A stretch of 36,526 nt of DNA from Pseudomonadota bacterium (GCA_039714795.1 JBDLIP010000004.1:1-36526), one strand, 5' to 3'. Numbered from the stretch's first letter, positions 23,870 to 34,270 are shown. The notes: generated by a model not told the origin, from the letters alone. Numbers and translations are program-made.

Positions 23870-23947
23870 GAAATAAGGCCGTCCATTGTTGTTCTTTTGC
23901 TATTATTGGCGGTGAAAGTTAAGGTTTTCTTAACTCAACAGTTTGCT

Positions 23948-23978
23948 CTTGCAAAAACGACCTGCAAGTGACTATATT
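23948..23978 (+). promoter_or_regulatory. putative dnaK promoter with inverted repeat
   Basis: -35 CTTGCAA (23948-23954) and -10 TATATT (23973-23978) with an 18-nt spacer. CTTG followed by CTATAT also resembles heat-shock (RpoH) promoters of alphaproteobacteria. An inverted repeat CTTGCA-N9-TGCAAG (23948-23953, 23963-23968) overlaps the -35; the 9-nt spacing recalls CIRCE, although the arms are different. A leader of about 95 nt with three GTGCTTG units (24027-24065 region) follows before dnaK. Confidence 0.5.
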
Positions 23979-24081
23979 AGGGATGTAAGCAAGGATTTTG
24001 CCTGCAATTTTTGAAAACCTTAAGGGGTGCTTGGCGTGCTTGATTATGAGGCGTTGGGTGCTTGCTAATGAATGAGGAAAA

Positions 24082-26034
24082 ATGATGAGTAAAGTAATTG
24101 GTATCGATCTCGGTACAACCAATTCGTGCGTTGCTGTTATGGATGGAAAGGATGCACGGGTTATTGAAAACGCAGAAGGTGTCCGTACTACTCCTTCGAT
24201 GGTTGCCTTCACAGACAACAAAGAGCGCTTGGTTGGGCAATCTGCAAAGCGGCAGGCTGTCACGAACCCCCAAAATACTCTGTTTGCAATCAAGCGATTG
24301 ATTGGCCGGAGGTTTAGTGATCCACTGACGAAAAAGGACCAAGACCTTGTGCCATTCAAGATTGTAGAGAGCGATTCGGGTGACGCTTGGGTTAAAGCGC
24401 AAGGCGAAAATTATAGTCCAAGCCAGGTTAGCGCTTTTATTTTGCAAAAAATGAAAGAGACAGCAGAAAATCACCTTGGTGAAAAAGTCACGCAAGCAGT
24501 GATTACGGTCCCGGCTTATTTTAATGATGCCCAACGCCAAGCAACTAAGGATGCTGGAAAAATTGCTGGTCTCGAGGTCTTGCGTATTATTAACGAACCC
24601 ACAGCTGCTGCTTTGTCTTATGGGTTAGACAAAAATGAAGGTGGTATGATTGCCGTTTACGACCTTGGTGGTGGAACATTCGATGTATCGATTCTGGAAA
24701 TCGGCGATGGGGTTTTTGAAGTTAAATCGACGAACGGAGATACTTTTCTTGGCGGTGAAGACTTTGATAAGCGAGTTATCGACCATTTGGCTGATCAGTT
24801 CAAGCAAGAGCAGGGTATTAATTTAAGAGATGATCCGCTAGCATTGCAACGTCTGAAGGAAGCAGCTGAAAAAGCTAAGATTGAGTTGTCGGCGACCATG
24901 GAGACGGAAATCAATCTTCCCTTCATCACCGCAGATGCGTCAGGACCTAAGCACTTAACCGTTAAGCTTTCCCGCTCAAAGCTAGAATCTTTAGTTGCTG
25001 ACCTAGTTGAGCGCACGGTTGACCCTTGTAAAAAAGCTTTAAAGGACGCCGGTCTTTCCGCAGGTGACATCAAAGAGGTGATCTTGGTTGGTGGTATGAC
25101 TCGTATGCCCAAGGTTATTGATACGGTTAAGAATTTCTTTGGTCGTGAACCACACCGTGGTGTAAACCCTGATGAAGTTGTTGCCATTGGTGCAGCCGTT
25201 CAAGGTGGAGTGCTAAAAGGTGATGTAAAAGACGTTTTGTTGCTCGATGTAACGCCACTTTCGTTGGGTATTGAAACCCTTGGCGGGGTCTTTACCCGGC
25301 TTATTGATCGCAACACCACGATCCCCACTAAGAAAAGTCAGGTGTTTTCCACAGCTGATGACAATCAGTCGGCCGTAACGATTAGCGTTTATCAAGGGGA
25401 GAGGGAAATTGCCCAACAAAACAAGGCATTGGGTCAATTCAACCTAGAAGGAATTGCGCCAGCACCACGTGGCATGCCTCAGATTGAAGTAACTTTTGAT
25501 ATCGATGCTAATGGTATAGTCAATGTATCAGCCAAAGATAAGGCCACTGGTAAAGAGCAACAAATCCGCATTGAAGCCTCTGGCGGTTTGTCTGATGATG
25601 AAATCAATAAAATGGTTAAGGATGCCGAAGTCCACGCTGAAGAGGATAAAAAACGCAAAGAGCTTATAGAAGCCCGCAACCACGCCGAAGGCTTAACGCA
25701 TAGCACCGAAAAAAGTTTGAAAGAGTTTGGTGATAAGATCTCTGTGGAAGAAAAGCAGGCTATTGAAACCGCATTGGAAGAGCTAAAAGAAGTGAGCAAA
25801 GGTGAGGATCTTGGAGCAATTCAATCCAAAACTGAAACGCTCAGTCAGGTTTCAATGAAGCTAGGTGAAGCGATGTATAAGGCGAATCAGGAAGCTCAAA
25901 CCACGGGTGATGAGGCAGGTACCCAGACTACGGAATCTCCAGAGAATGTTGTTGACGCTGAGTTTGAGGAAGTTGATGCTGACAAGTCTGATACCACTTC
26001 AGAAAATGGTGATAACGAGCAAAAGCAAGCTTAA
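24082..26034 (+). CDS. dnaK: chaperone DnaK (Hsp70)
   Basis: 650 residues (two adjacent ATG codons at 24082 and 24085; GAGG precedes both, and the second gives the usual [15 protein letters not shown]). The ATPase signatures [26 protein letters not shown] (about 192-205) and [13 protein letters not shown] (about 333-345) are followed by the substrate-binding domain with [14 protein letters not shown]. The C-terminus ends in an acidic Glu/Asp-rich segment containing [10 protein letters not shown], the usual alphaproteobacterial tail. It folds and refolds proteins with DnaJ and GrpE. dnaJ follows after an internal hairpin. Confidence 0.98.
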   Translation: MMSKVIGIDLGTTNSCVAVMDGKDARVIENAEGVRTTPSMVAFTDNKERLVGQSAKRQAVTNPQNTLFAIKRLIGRRFSDPLTKKDQDLVPFKIVESDSGDAWVKAQGENYSPSQVSAFILQKMKETAENHLGEKVTQAVITVPAYFNDAQRQATKDAGKIAGLEVLRIINEPTAAALSYGLDKNEGGMIAVYDLGGGTFDVSILEIGDGVFEVKSTNGDTFLGGEDFDKRVIDHLADQFKQEQGINLRDDPLALQRLKEAAEKAKIELSATMETEINLPFITADASGPKHLTVKLSRSKLESLVADLVERTVDPCKKALKDAGLSAGDIKEVILVGGMTRMPKVIDTVKNFFGREPHRGVNPDEVVAIGAAVQGGVLKGDVKDVLLLDVTPLSLGIETLGGVFTRLIDRNTTIPTKKSQVFSTADDNQSAVTISVYQGEREIAQQNKALGQFNLEGIAPAPRGMPQIEVTFDIDANGIVNVSAKDKATGKEQQIRIEASGGLSDDEINKMVKDAEVHAEEDKKRKELIEARNHAEGLTHSTEKSLKEFGDKISVEEKQAIETALEELKEVSKGEDLGAIQSKTETLSQVSMKLGEAMYKANQEAQTTGDEAGTQTTESPENVVDAEFEEVDADKSDTTSENGDNEQKQA

Positions 26035-26058
26035 ATCAGGCATCGTTTAAAGTAAAAG

Positions 26059-26094
26059 TCTCCTACGGGTTATGCACCTGTGGGAGATTTTATT
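26059..26094 (+). terminator. hairpin terminator or attenuator between dnaK and dnaJ
   Basis: A 12-bp stem, TCTCCTACGGGT (26059-26070) with ACCTGTGGGAGA (26076-26087), two wobble pairs, loop TATGC, then TTTTATT. It lies 25 nt after the dnaK stop and ends 16 nt before dnaJ. As the genes are on the same strand, it most likely trims transcription so that less dnaJ than dnaK is made; a full stop would require a dnaJ promoter that I do not see. Confidence 0.75.
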
Positions 26095-26110
26095 AAAGGG
26101 TTTCAAAAGT

Positions 26111-27271
26111 ATGGCAAAGAGCGATTATTATCAGTTATTGGGTGTTTCACGTACTGCCTCAGCGGATGAATTGAAAAAGGCTTATCGCAAATTGGCGATG
26201 AAGTATCATCCCGACCGCAATCCAGACGATAAGGAAGCTGAGAAAAAATTCAAAGATGTGAGCAAGGCGTACGAAGTCTTGCGAGATGATCAAAAACGAG
26301 CTGCCTACGATCAGTTTGGTCATCAAGCCTTTGAAGGAGGAGCAGGATCAGCTGGTGCGGGACGACAGACCCGCGGTGGTTTTGAATTCAATTTTCAAAA
26401 CGCAGGCAGTTTTTCTGATCTTTTTGAAGAAGTCTTTGGAGATATGATGGGTGGTGGTCATCGCGGCCAAAGGGCAGCCAGACGTGGTAGTGACTTGCAA
26501 TACAATATGAGCATATCTTTGGAGCAAGCATTTGCGGGCACCAAGAGATCCATTTCAATAACAACCCTTGTGGCTTGTTCTCCCTGTCAAGGATCTGGTG
26601 CCAAACAGGGCACAGAGCCAATACAATGCCAATCGTGTCACGGGCGCGGTAAAGTACGCTCGCAACAGGGGTTTTTCACAGTTGAACGGGCTTGTCACAC
26701 ATGTGGGGGTACCGGCCAACACATTGAGGAAAAATGCCAGTCTTGTGGAGGATTGGGCCGCACGAATAAATCTAAGGTTGTGCAGGCGAACATTCCAGCT
26801 GGTGTGGAGGATGGGACTCGCATTCGTGTATCAGACCAGGGAGAAGCTGGATTTCAGGGGGCCCCGGCAGGAGATTTATACATTTTTGTTGAGGTTAAAC
26901 CGCATGAGTTATTTCACCGTGAAGGTGCAGATATTCACTGCCAAGTGCCGATTTCAATGCCTACGGCAGCACTTGGTGGCTCAATTGAAGTTCTCACGAT
27001 TGATGGCAAGAAGGCACGCGTGAAAATTCCTGAAGGGACACAATCGGGTGAAAAATTTCGCTTAAGGGGCAAGGGAATGAGCGTTTTGCGTCGCTCAGGC
27101 AGAGGAGATATGTTTGTCCATACATTAGTTGAAACCCCCGTCAAGATGACAAAAAAGCAAAAAAAGTTGTTGCAAGACTTTATGGAAGAGGAGAAAGAAT
27201 CTCACTCAAGTCCTAAATCTGAAGGATTTTTCGCCAAGGTCAAAGATCTTTGGGAGAATTTGCAGGAATAG
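26111..27271 (+). CDS. dnaJ: co-chaperone DnaJ
   Basis: 386 residues from the ATG at 26111 (AAAGGG about 10 nt before). An upstream in-frame ATG at 26072 lies in the hairpin and is unlikely. J domain with KYHPDRNP (HPD at 33-35), Gly/Phe-rich linker ([24 protein letters not shown]), and four zinc motifs [24 protein letters not shown] and CQSCGGLG (about 156-225). The C-terminal beta domains follow. It stimulates the DnaK ATPase and binds unfolded substrates. Convergent with holA. Confidence 0.97.
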   Translation: MAKSDYYQLLGVSRTASADELKKAYRKLAMKYHPDRNPDDKEAEKKFKDVSKAYEVLRDDQKRAAYDQFGHQAFEGGAGSAGAGRQTRGGFEFNFQNAGSFSDLFEEVFGDMMGGGHRGQRAARRGSDLQYNMSISLEQAFAGTKRSISITTLVACSPCQGSGAKQGTEPIQCQSCHGRGKVRSQQGFFTVERACHTCGGTGQHIEEKCQSCGGLGRTNKSKVVQANIPAGVEDGTRIRVSDQGEAGFQGAPAGDLYIFVEVKPHELFHREGADIHCQVPISMPTAALGGSIEVLTIDGKKARVKIPEGTQSGEKFRLRGKGMSVLRRSGRGDMFVHTLVETPVKMTKKQKKLLQDFMEEEKESHSSPKSEGFFAKVKDLWENLQE

Positions 27272-27327
27272 CCCTTCAAGCCAAAATTCACAATCTCAAG
27301 CTAACAGGGCTGTTCAAGCTAATCTTC

Positions 27328-28323
27328 TCACCGACACAATTCCAAACAAAGTTGGTGTGTAGCTGCTGATACGCCTTGCAGCCCTTTCTTTAGGTTGAGC
27401 TCTACTTGCTGAAGCCGCGCGGTAGCCTGCACCATCTTAGTCGTTGTCCATTTTTGCAAATGGGTTTTGTAACGAGGCTGGTTTTTAAAAAAGATTAAAG
27501 GTCTTGCTTGAGTTACCGCCTCATGTATCGATTTTCCTTTAGCTATTTCAGCCTTCAGCTGTAATAACTTATTAAAGTGCAGCAGTACTCCGCGTAAAAT
27601 GTGCATGTCTTCAATCCCCGACTGTTGCGCCTCTTCTAAAGCCTTCACCACCAGCAAAGGGTTGCCATCGGCAATGGCTAACGCAAGTTCACCAACCTGT
27701 CCTTCGACAAAGCTGTGACAACAGGCATGCCAATCATCCGTAGTTAGTTCGCTGTCATCTTTTTGCTGATACAGAGATAATTTATAAAAATTCTCTGCTA
27801 AGTCAGCACTGTAGTGTTCAAAATTTGCAAATATATAATGCTTTAAGTCTGGTGCAAAGCGCACGCTATGCTGCGCAGTTAACGCTCTTAGATAGTGTCT
27901 TTTTTCCTCTGGAGTTCCCAGATAACACCCCACGAATGCTGCTCTCTTGGATGTCTCATGCAAGGTTTTCAACTTTCTCAATGATGAGCCAACTAAACAA
28001 GAAAAAATTAACTGTACGGTCGTATCCTTTTCCAACACTGCCTCAATGAGCTTCACCGAACGATCAGTGGCTTCTGTGACAATGATGATTTTTAAATGGG
28101 CGGCCTTAGAAAAGAGATCACCCTGATTTTTCAAGAGATGAGGCTGTTCAAGCAAGCGATTTTGTGAGTGCTTTTCCACCACAATAGATTCTTGAGTCTT
28201 TTTGTGTGCGTCACAAATACTCTTTGTGCAAAACTGTAGATAACTCTCGTTTGTGCCATACAATAGGACGCTCTGCACGGATGCATCTGGAAAGTGAATG
28301 TATTGATCAAAACGTTTTTTCAT
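27328..28323 (-). CDS. holA: DNA polymerase III delta subunit
   Basis: 331 residues from the ATG at 28323; a TTG two codons upstream (28329) has a slightly better ribosome spacing. The delta subunit opens the sliding clamp in the clamp-loader complex. Family pattern: VLLYGTNESYLQF near the N-terminus, the LFSKAAHLKIIIVTEATDRS segment, GCYLGTPEEKRHYLRAL, and the C-terminal helical collar (LLQLKAEIAKGKSI, IFFKNQPRYKTHLQKWTT). Sequence conservation is low, as usual for HolA, but context supports it: lptE-holA directly follow leuS, as in alphaproteobacteria generally. It overlaps lptE by about 17 bp. Confidence 0.88.
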   Translation of the reverse strand: MKKRFDQYIHFPDASVQSVLLYGTNESYLQFCTKSICDAHKKTQESIVVEKHSQNRLLEQPHLLKNQGDLFSKAAHLKIIIVTEATDRSVKLIEAVLEKDTTVQLIFSCLVGSSLRKLKTLHETSKRAAFVGCYLGTPEEKRHYLRALTAQHSVRFAPDLKHYIFANFEHYSADLAENFYKLSLYQQKDDSELTTDDWHACCHSFVEGQVGELALAIADGNPLLVVKALEEAQQSGIEDMHILRGVLLHFNKLLQLKAEIAKGKSIHEAVTQARPLIFFKNQPRYKTHLQKWTTTKMVQATARLQQVELNLKKGLQGVSAATHQLCLELCR

Positions 28324-28951
28324 CGCCAACGTTACCTTGTTTTGCCATTGCCCGGGAGGATAGAAAGCCCGCCAATAGTAGTTTAATATCTTCAGATAAA
28401 ATCTTCAGTGCTCGCTTGCGCGCATCATTTTGAGCTGTTCGGGCCGAAAAGGAGCCAAACTCCGCCTTGGGACCCAGTGAGTAAGAAGCAACAGCTTTAC
28501 GTGTTTCATTCAGTACGGTACCTCCTTCAACGACCTTTGTAAGCTTAATATCTGCCGTAACGGTAAGCTCAGAGTGGCGAGGTGTGTTATCTCTGCGAAA
28601 CCCGAGACGCCGTATATTTTCTGAAAGTTCTACTTTTAAACGATAGACCGATGGGCATTTTTTGCCTTTCGGTGTCATCGTATCAAGCAAATAATTGCGG
28701 AGTTGCTGACCTGAACGATCTGCAATAATGTCGACACGAATGGCTTGCAATTGCTCATTGATGCTGCCTGCTCCTTCCGGGGAATAGAGAGGTTGAAAGC
28801 CACAACCGACTAGTAAAAAGAAACAACTGATAATGACAGGATAGGCTAATTTTCTGACCTTGAATGGAGAAAATAATTGGATTTTGAACCGCAAAGATTT
28901 TCCAATTCGTACCCCATACTTGAGCCACATCAAATTTTTTCTAAACAACAA
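28307..28951 (-). CDS. lptE: LPS assembly lipoprotein LptE
   Basis: 214 residues as an open frame. A lipobox FLLVGC (Cys50) follows a hydrophobic stretch ([15 protein letters not shown]), and the mature part starts GFQPLYSP, the diagnostic LptE motif. LptE plugs the LptD barrel that inserts lipopolysaccharide in the outer membrane. The 49 residues before the lipid-binding Cys are too many for a signal peptide, so the true start is probably internal. No ATG or GTG lies between residues 9 and 49; TTG at codon 20 is one candidate. The frame overlaps the leuS end by 11 bp. The context leuS-lptE-holA is standard. Confidence 0.87.
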   Translation of the reverse strand: MLFRKNLMWLKYGVRIGKSLRFKIQLFSPFKVRKLAYPVIISCFFLLVGCGFQPLYSPEGAGSINEQLQAIRVDIIADRSGQQLRNYLLDTMTPKGKKCPSVYRLKVELSENIRRLGFRRDNTPRHSELTVTADIKLTKVVEGGTVLNETRKAVASYSLGPKAEFGSFSARTAQNDARKRALKILSEDIKLLLAGFLSSRAMAKQGNVGDEKTF

Positions 28952-31511
28952 TGTTTACAACTCGCTTGGGGACTATAATCACCTTTTTAATAGGCTGGCT
29001 TGCCACAATATTCTGCACACTTTGTAGCTCTAATGAAGCTGACTCAATTTCTGCATTATTCGCCTCCGCCGGTACCTCAATCGTCCCCCGCAACTTGCCA
29101 TTTACCTGTACCGCCATGGATATGATTTCCGCGATCAACAGCGCCGGCTCTGTCTCAGGCCAAGGGTGATGCACGAGAAATGTTGCATGCCCAAGTATTT
29201 GCCAAAGCTCCTCGGTTATATGCGGCACAATTGGATTCAACATTTGCACCAGTACTTCCAATGCTTCACGAACGACAGCTGGGTGCAAATTTTGTGTGGA
29301 CGCCTTTTCCAAATCGTTGCTCAGTTCACGTAGTCTTGCAACATATTTGTTAAAATGAAATGACTCCAGATCCTTGGTTCCTGCCGCAATAGTGCGATGC
29401 ACCAGAGTGCGCAGCTGCAAATCTTTCTGTGACAAACTTTTTGAATCTGGCATGGGAGTCTTGAGGGGTGCAGCAATCTGACAGAGCTGATGCACGAGTT
29501 GCCAAAGGCGGTTCAGGAACTTCCACATTCCTTGAATCCCTGATTCGGTCCAATATAAATCTTTGTGCGGCGGGCTATCGGACATCATAAAGAGACGCGC
29601 AGTGTCAGCGCCAAACTCTTTGGTAATGACGTTAGGATCGATCACATTTTTGCGTGATTTGCTCATTTTTTCTGCCCGACCAATACGTACAGGGCTACCA
29701 TCTTCGATTTTAACATATTGGTCATTACCTAACGTTCGCACTGCATCAGGCTGCACCCATTGACCATCTTCATCTCGATAAGTCTCGTGGCATACCATGC
29801 CTTGGGCCAGAAGACGCTTGAAAGGCTCTTCAATTTGCCAGTAACCACACCGTTTTAGAGCTCTTGAAAAAAACCGTGCGTACAACAAGTGCAGGACTGC
29901 ATGCTCAATACCGCCAATATACTGATCAACAGGTAGCCAATAGTGTGTGGCTTCCTTATCCAACGGTGTTTGGGCATTGGGGGCACAAAAGCGCCCAAAA
30001 TACCAAGAAGATTCAAAAAACGTATCCAGCGTATCTGTTTCACGTTGAGCGTCCTTGCCACAACTTGGACAGGCAACAAACTTCCACGTGGGATGGAGAT
30101 CAAGGGGGTTACCAGATTGTCCGATCTCAATATCCTCAGGTAATGCAACCGGCAAATCCGATTCTGGAACGGGAACCGGTCCACATTGTGCACATTGTAT
30201 GATAGGAATCGGACAACCCCAATAGCGCTGCCGGGACACGCCCCAATCCCGTAAACGGTACGTGATGGCACCACGCCCTTTACCCTCTGCTTCTAAGCGC
30301 TCAATCATCTTGGATTTTGCTTGTACAGTAGTGAGACCGTTTAAAAACTCAGAATTAATCATCTGCCCCATACCGTCATATGGTAGTTCAGGAATCGTTT
30401 TTCCATCAGGAGAAACAACAGGTATAATGGGCAATTTGTACTTTTGTGCAAACTCAAAATCACGTTGGTCGCCCCCAGGGCAGGCAAAAATTGCCCCCGT
30501 GCCGTACTCAGCCAAGACAAAATTGGCAACGTAGAGAGGCAATTCTTGGTTTGAGTTAAAGGGGTGCAATACCTGTAACTGGGTATCAAAACCCTTCTTA
30601 TCAGCTTTTTCAATTTGCTCTTGGCTGGTCCCCAAAGCATTACATTCATCGATAAATGCGGCTAATTCAGGATTATTTTTCGCCAACTCCGTACTTAAAG
30701 GGTGGTTAGGGGAAAGCGCACAAAAGGAAGCCCCAAAAAGCGTATCAGGACGTGTTGTAAAGATCTCTAAAGGATCAGATCTACCCTGAATCGGGAAATA
30801 AACATATGCCCCTTGTGACTTGCCTATCCAGTTGCGCTGCATGGTCACCACACGCTCGGGCCACTCAGTTAATTCATCGAGTCCTTGCAGCAAGTCTTCA
30901 GCAAAATCTGTGATTTTTAAAAACCACTGTTTTAGTTGCCGCTTTTCGATTTTAGCTCCAGAGCGCCAACCACAGCCATCGATGACTTGCTCATTCGCCA
31001 GCACCGTGTTTTCAACTGGATCCCAGTTCACCCAAGCTTCTTTCTGATACACAAGGCCATTCTTCAGAAAATCGAGAAATATTTTCTGCTCATGACCGTA
31101 ATAGTCAGGGCGGCACGTTGCAAGTTCACGTGACCAATCATAGGCAAAGCCCACGGATTGTTGCTGCTCTCGCATAACCTTAATATTTTCTTCAGTCCAT
31201 TGCTTTGGATGCAGGTTTTTCTCGAGAGCTGCGTTTTCAGCAGGGAGGCCAAAGGCATCCCAACCCATGGGATGTAACACATTAAACCCTTGAGACAACT
31301 TAAAACGCGCAATTACATCCCCAAGTGTGTAATTGCGAACGTGCCCCATGTGCATCCGACCTGAAGGGTAGGGAAACATCTCCAATACATAATATTTGGT
31401 TTTGTACTCATCATCGCTGGCCTGAAAACAATTGTTTTCAGTCCAGGTTTGCTGCCATTTTCTCTCTGTTTCCTGGACGTTATAACGCGCAACTTTTGCC
31501 ATCACATTCAC
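28941..31511 (-). CDS. leuS: leucyl-tRNA synthetase
   Basis: 856 residues, full length. Class I signatures: [13 protein letters not shown] (HMGH at 54-57) and KMSKS at 615-619. The zinc-finger-like CAQCGPVP and CPSCGK lie near 440-490. The editing (CP1) domain contains the TTRPDTLFG motif (about 247-255). The anticodon-binding helices and the C-terminal domain ending VVNIVV are present. Start: ATG at 31511 with AAGGG 7 nt upstream; a second ATG is three codons downstream. It charges tRNA-Leu. It follows the DUF3576 gene and precedes lptE and holA on the same strand. Confidence 0.97.
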   Translation of the reverse strand: MNVMAKVARYNVQETERKWQQTWTENNCFQASDDEYKTKYYVLEMFPYPSGRMHMGHVRNYTLGDVIARFKLSQGFNVLHPMGWDAFGLPAENAALEKNLHPKQWTEENIKVMREQQQSVGFAYDWSRELATCRPDYYGHEQKIFLDFLKNGLVYQKEAWVNWDPVENTVLANEQVIDGCGWRSGAKIEKRQLKQWFLKITDFAEDLLQGLDELTEWPERVVTMQRNWIGKSQGAYVYFPIQGRSDPLEIFTTRPDTLFGASFCALSPNHPLSTELAKNNPELAAFIDECNALGTSQEQIEKADKKGFDTQLQVLHPFNSNQELPLYVANFVLAEYGTGAIFACPGGDQRDFEFAQKYKLPIIPVVSPDGKTIPELPYDGMGQMINSEFLNGLTTVQAKSKMIERLEAEGKGRGAITYRLRDWGVSRQRYWGCPIPIIQCAQCGPVPVPESDLPVALPEDIEIGQSGNPLDLHPTWKFVACPSCGKDAQRETDTLDTFFESSWYFGRFCAPNAQTPLDKEATHYWLPVDQYIGGIEHAVLHLLYARFFSRALKRCGYWQIEEPFKRLLAQGMVCHETYRDEDGQWVQPDAVRTLGNDQYVKIEDGSPVRIGRAEKMSKSRKNVIDPNVITKEFGADTARLFMMSDSPPHKDLYWTESGIQGMWKFLNRLWQLVHQLCQIAAPLKTPMPDSKSLSQKDLQLRTLVHRTIAAGTKDLESFHFNKYVARLRELSNDLEKASTQNLHPAVVREALEVLVQMLNPIVPHITEELWQILGHATFLVHHPWPETEPALLIAEIISMAVQVNGKLRGTIEVPAEANNAEIESASLELQSVQNIVASQPIKKVIIVPKRVVNIVV

Positions 31512-31531
31512 ATACCCTTGCCCTTAAATAC

Positions 31532-32056
31532 TTAAGACTTTACGTTGTTCATCTTGATTTGACGCGCCCTGGTCAAAATTGCCTCTTCAAATTCAGCAAA
31601 TGACTTGGGGTCAACAAACGTATCCTGCCAGCCACTTTTGGCCATTTTTTGCTTGTGAATAGAAACCCGAACGCCGTCAGCTCGTAGTTGGCGATCCAAG
31701 ATCACAATGTCTACTTTCAGCCTTTCACTGGGGCTTTCAGGTGGTGTATACCATTCGCTAATAATTACCCCGCCAAAGGGATCAACGGAACGCAAAGGCA
31801 TAAAAGAGACCGTATCTAAAGCCCCGCGCCATAAATAATAGTTAACGCCAAGTCCGCCTTCTGCCTGCTGTTGGCGCTGTTCATCCCCGCCAAACAAAAA
31901 CAGATCATCACCGAACATTTTGCCAAGCTTGTCCTCTCGGCGCTCTTTCTTTGACATACTATCGTCATCACTGACTTTAGAATCTGTTCCACTGCATCCA
32001 ACCAGCAATAGGAAAAATCCGATTGCCCCAAAAGTCTTAGCTTCAAATCGTAACAT
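31532..32056 (-). CDS. DUF3576 domain lipoprotein
   Basis: 174 residues. Signal peptide with lipobox LLLVGC (Cys21). The mature part carries the DUF3576 features: LGVNYYLWRGALDTVSFMPL (about 84-103), SVDPFGGVIISEWY and LKVDIVILDRQLRADGVRV. The function is unknown. The family is found in alphaproteobacteria, very often directly upstream of leuS, as here (20 nt). The ribosome site is weak. Probably first gene of the DUF3576-leuS-lptE-holA unit. Confidence 0.88.
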   Translation of the reverse strand: MLRFEAKTFGAIGFFLLLVGCSGTDSKVSDDDSMSKKERREDKLGKMFGDDLFLFGGDEQRQQQAEGGLGVNYYLWRGALDTVSFMPLRSVDPFGGVIISEWYTPPESPSERLKVDIVILDRQLRADGVRVSIHKQKMAKSGWQDTFVDPKSFAEFEEAILTRARQIKMNNVKS

Positions 32057-32140
32057 GCTGTATCACCATATCTACATCGTTGTTCATAACTAACACCCAG
32101 CCAAATTTGAAATGTGGGATTTGCTTCAGTATATACTCGT

Positions 32141-32242
32141 GCGGATTCAAAATGTTGGATTTTATGATAGCGCAAAGCGCGCAGTTTACACTTGGTAAAT
32201 GAGCACTTTAAGCGTATCAGAAAACCTACATTTTGGATCCGC
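32141..32242 (-). repeat. dispersed hairpin repeat, copy C, about 102-bp imperfect palindrome
   Basis: The ends GCGGATTCAAAATGT (32141-32155) and the reverse complement of GCGGATCCAAAATGT (32228-32242) match at 14 of 15 positions. The pairing continues inward with few breaks to GTTTAC/GTAAAT around the loop near 32190-32195. The core 32182-32219 matches copy A. The whole could extrude as a cruciform or fold as an RNA hairpin. It lies between the DUF3576 gene and the porin terminator. Confidence 0.75.
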
Positions 32243-32445
32243 TTCAATATGGTTAGATTGTGCTGTTTGCAGCCAAAGGTCAACAAAAAATTGTATACCG
32301 GATAGCACGGTTTTGTACTACAGCGCCCCTGTATGCCCATTATCATAGGCACCAGGAAACTTCTAATAAAACCGGCTTCTACAGTATGACAGCCGAGGAA
32401 GGGGATGACCGATGTACTTCACCATATACTTTCAATCACGCCCAC
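32243..32445. other. intergenic stretch without a recognised gene
   Basis: Between repeat copy C and the porin terminator I see no gene or clear signal. A promoter for the DUF3576 unit is expected in the gap 32057-32140 or within this stretch, but no convincing pair of hexamers stands out. Confidence 0.4.
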
Positions 32446-32473
32446 AAAAAAAGGGGGAGCTCAGCTCCCCCTT
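32446..32473 (-). terminator. intrinsic terminator of the porin gene
   Basis: On the minus strand GGGGGAGC and GCTCCCCC (32471-32453) form an 8-bp GC-rich stem with a 3-nt loop, followed by seven T (32452-32446). It lies 26 bp after the porin stop codon. This is the clearest terminator in the window. Confidence 0.9.
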
Positions 32474-32498
32474 GCAATTTAACCAATTAAAATTCAAC

Positions 32499-33812
32499 CT
32501 AGAATTTGAACTTCGCACCCAACGCAACCGCGTGAGTATCGTTGTTGTTTTTGCCGCTGGAGAAGTCCGAATTTCCAACCTTCAACTCATTGTCATAGTC
32601 AACTGCTGCCTTACCAGTATTCAAACCTAATTTGTTATACTCAACAAACACAGATAAACCTGGAGCAAGTTTGCGGTCGTAAGTCACCGAGTAAATATCG
32701 GCTTCGGCTTTTATACCATTGTACTTGCGTTCACTGTGGTAATAACCAACAGCGACCTTGTCAGGTCCATAGGTATATCCTGCCGCAAACGAGTAGGCTT
32801 CACCAGCGTCGAACTTGCCAATGGTGATACCTGGATCATTCTGAAGATTCCTCAACTGATTCAGATTCTTAACCTGCCTCGAGTCACCGTTGTCAATCCA
32901 CTCTGCACCCAACTCAAAACCACGGAACTCAGCAACACCACCAATGGCATAAGACATAGCCCGCTCACGAATTGCAGTCTGATTCGCAGTCGCCAAATTC
33001 GTAGAATTAAATGTACTGCCCGCCGCTGACTTGGTATGGCTCACCAAACCAGTTGCCGACAATGCAACACTAAAGCCATTGGCAAACTCGTGCATAAAGT
33101 TTACAGCACCAGACCAGTTACTCAAACCAAACGCTTCAGGAGGGGAGCTCTTAGTGCTTGTGCGGTTATGAGCAGAACCATCCTTGCCTTGACCTTTGTG
33201 CTCGCTGTTTGGCGCATAAGAAGCACCCAACTGGAAGCCCCAAAGACGCGGCGTAATGTAGCTGACCTTCGTGGCATACTTGGTCGATCCAACCAAATCT
33301 GTTGTTAGCAAGACACCTGAGGGACGATTGATCACAGTCTGGAAGTTACCATCGAAACCACCAGTTGCTCCCATCACACCGAAAGCACCACGAGCCATAA
33401 AGTTTTCAACACCCTGGGCATTACCAAACAAAACCGTACCCCATTCGCCTTTAATACGCAGACGGTTTTCTTCGATCGGATTATGGTTTGTAGAGTTGTA
33501 TCGAACCCCAGTATCACCCGTAATTCCAAGTCTCCAGTCGTAGAACATTTGACCCAACCAGTCCATACGCCCAATGACATCAAAGTTCAAGCGAGAGTCT
33601 TCCATGGCAAAGTGGCTTCCATAGCCTTTTTCACCCTTACCTCCACCAAGACTAGGATCATCCTTGTTACTGAATATATGGTACGTTGCAGTAGCACGGC
33701 CACTAACTTTTAAGGCTGGTTTTGTTGCTTTCCTTGCCTCAGCAGCATCAGCAAACAAACCAAATCCCATTACGACTCCAAGTGCTGCACTTCCCAGCAA
33801 AAAGTTTCTCAT
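32499..33812 (-). CDS. outer-membrane porin (beta-barrel)
   Basis: 437 residues from the ATG at 33812, chosen because GGAGGAGAA directly precedes it; 21 further in-frame codons upstream lack a ribosome site. A signal peptide MRNFLLGSAALGVVMGFGLF, cut near ADAAEA, is followed by alternating hydrophobic strands (LNFDVIGRMDWLGQMFYDWR, FSVALSATGLV, FAAGYTYGPDKVAVGYYHS). It ends in AKFKF with C-terminal Phe, the outer-membrane insertion signal. The start of the mature part (KVSGRATATYHI) and the internal loop order suit a Gram-negative porin of the alphaproteobacterial type. A strong terminator follows. Likely an abundant diffusion channel; selectivity unknown. Confidence 0.87.
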   Translation of the reverse strand: MRNFLLGSAALGVVMGFGLFADAAEARKATKPALKVSGRATATYHIFSNKDDPSLGGGKGEKGYGSHFAMEDSRLNFDVIGRMDWLGQMFYDWRLGITGDTGVRYNSTNHNPIEENRLRIKGEWGTVLFGNAQGVENFMARGAFGVMGATGGFDGNFQTVINRPSGVLLTTDLVGSTKYATKVSYITPRLWGFQLGASYAPNSEHKGQGKDGSAHNRTSTKSSPPEAFGLSNWSGAVNFMHEFANGFSVALSATGLVSHTKSAAGSTFNSTNLATANQTAIRERAMSYAIGGVAEFRGFELGAEWIDNGDSRQVKNLNQLRNLQNDPGITIGKFDAGEAYSFAAGYTYGPDKVAVGYYHSERKYNGIKAEADIYSVTYDRKLAPGLSVFVEYNKLGLNTGKAAVDYDNELKVGNSDFSSGKNNNDTHAVALGAKFKF

Positions 33813-34231
33813 ATTCTCCTCCAGTTTACGATTCCAGGTACCATACTTAGGTACGAAAAGCCTAAAACGGCCCAACGTTTCTTACATCTACAGCCAATCT
33901 ACCTCAACTAGCCCAAATCTTTGCAACGGCAATCGCTCCACCACCAAAGATTCTCAATCACTGTTGCTAGCAAGTCACACCATTCAAAATGAACTTTATT
34001 AAAAATTGTTTCACATTCGTGATCAACCTGAGTTTTGGATAAGGGAGGATTTTGCTTATCTGCCGCAGACTGTAATACCGGTCACCATCCCGGATCCATT
34101 CCGGGACAAGTTTTTCTCCAGTTCACCAATTGATCTAGAATGTCAGGTCTGTCGGTTGTGCCATAGGGGTATAAATATCTTGCGCTTTGTAACTATCCAA
34201 CTTGCTCAGTCAAAAGCGCAATTTAAAACCA
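33813..34231. other. intergenic region between porin and the peptidase C26 gene
   Basis: No gene is recognised. The porin promoter and leader must lie in 33813-34000. A hairpin TCCCGGA-TCCAT-TCCGGGA stands at 34088-34106, listed separately. A frame in this region (from 34006) overlaps the hairpin and resembles translated repeat, not a protein. Confidence 0.4.
34088..34106. repeat. palindromic GC-rich repeat unit
   Basis: TCCCGGA (34088-34094), loop TCCAT, TCCGGGA (34100-34106), preceded by GTCACCA. Repeats of the form GTCATCCCGGA...TCCGGGA are widespread between genes in several alphaproteobacteria; this looks like one degenerate copy. A TTTTT follows 4 nt later, so a weak terminator on the plus strand cannot be excluded. 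Confidence 0.5.
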
Positions 34232-34261
34232 TTGAAAAAATGCCATCTAAGGGTTTAATAT
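34232..34261 (+). promoter_or_regulatory. putative promoter, possibly giving a leaderless mRNA
   Basis: -35 TTGAAA (34232-34237), an 18-nt spacer and -10 TAATAT (34256-34261). Transcription would start near 34268, only about 3 nt before the ATG at 34271. No Shine-Dalgarno lies at the right distance (AAGGG is 18 nt away). Confidence 0.45.
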
Positions 34262-34270
34262 GTTCATATC

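Noticed and set aside
24082-27271. Long antisense frames opposite dnaK and dnaJ
   Set aside because: They are shadows produced by codon bias of the real genes, without ribosome sites or recognisable domains.
31816-32352. 178-codon minus-strand frame across the DUF3576 start and repeat copy C
   Set aside because: It runs out of frame through a well-supported gene and through the palindromic repeat. Its similarity to a translation of copy A reflects the repeat, not a protein.
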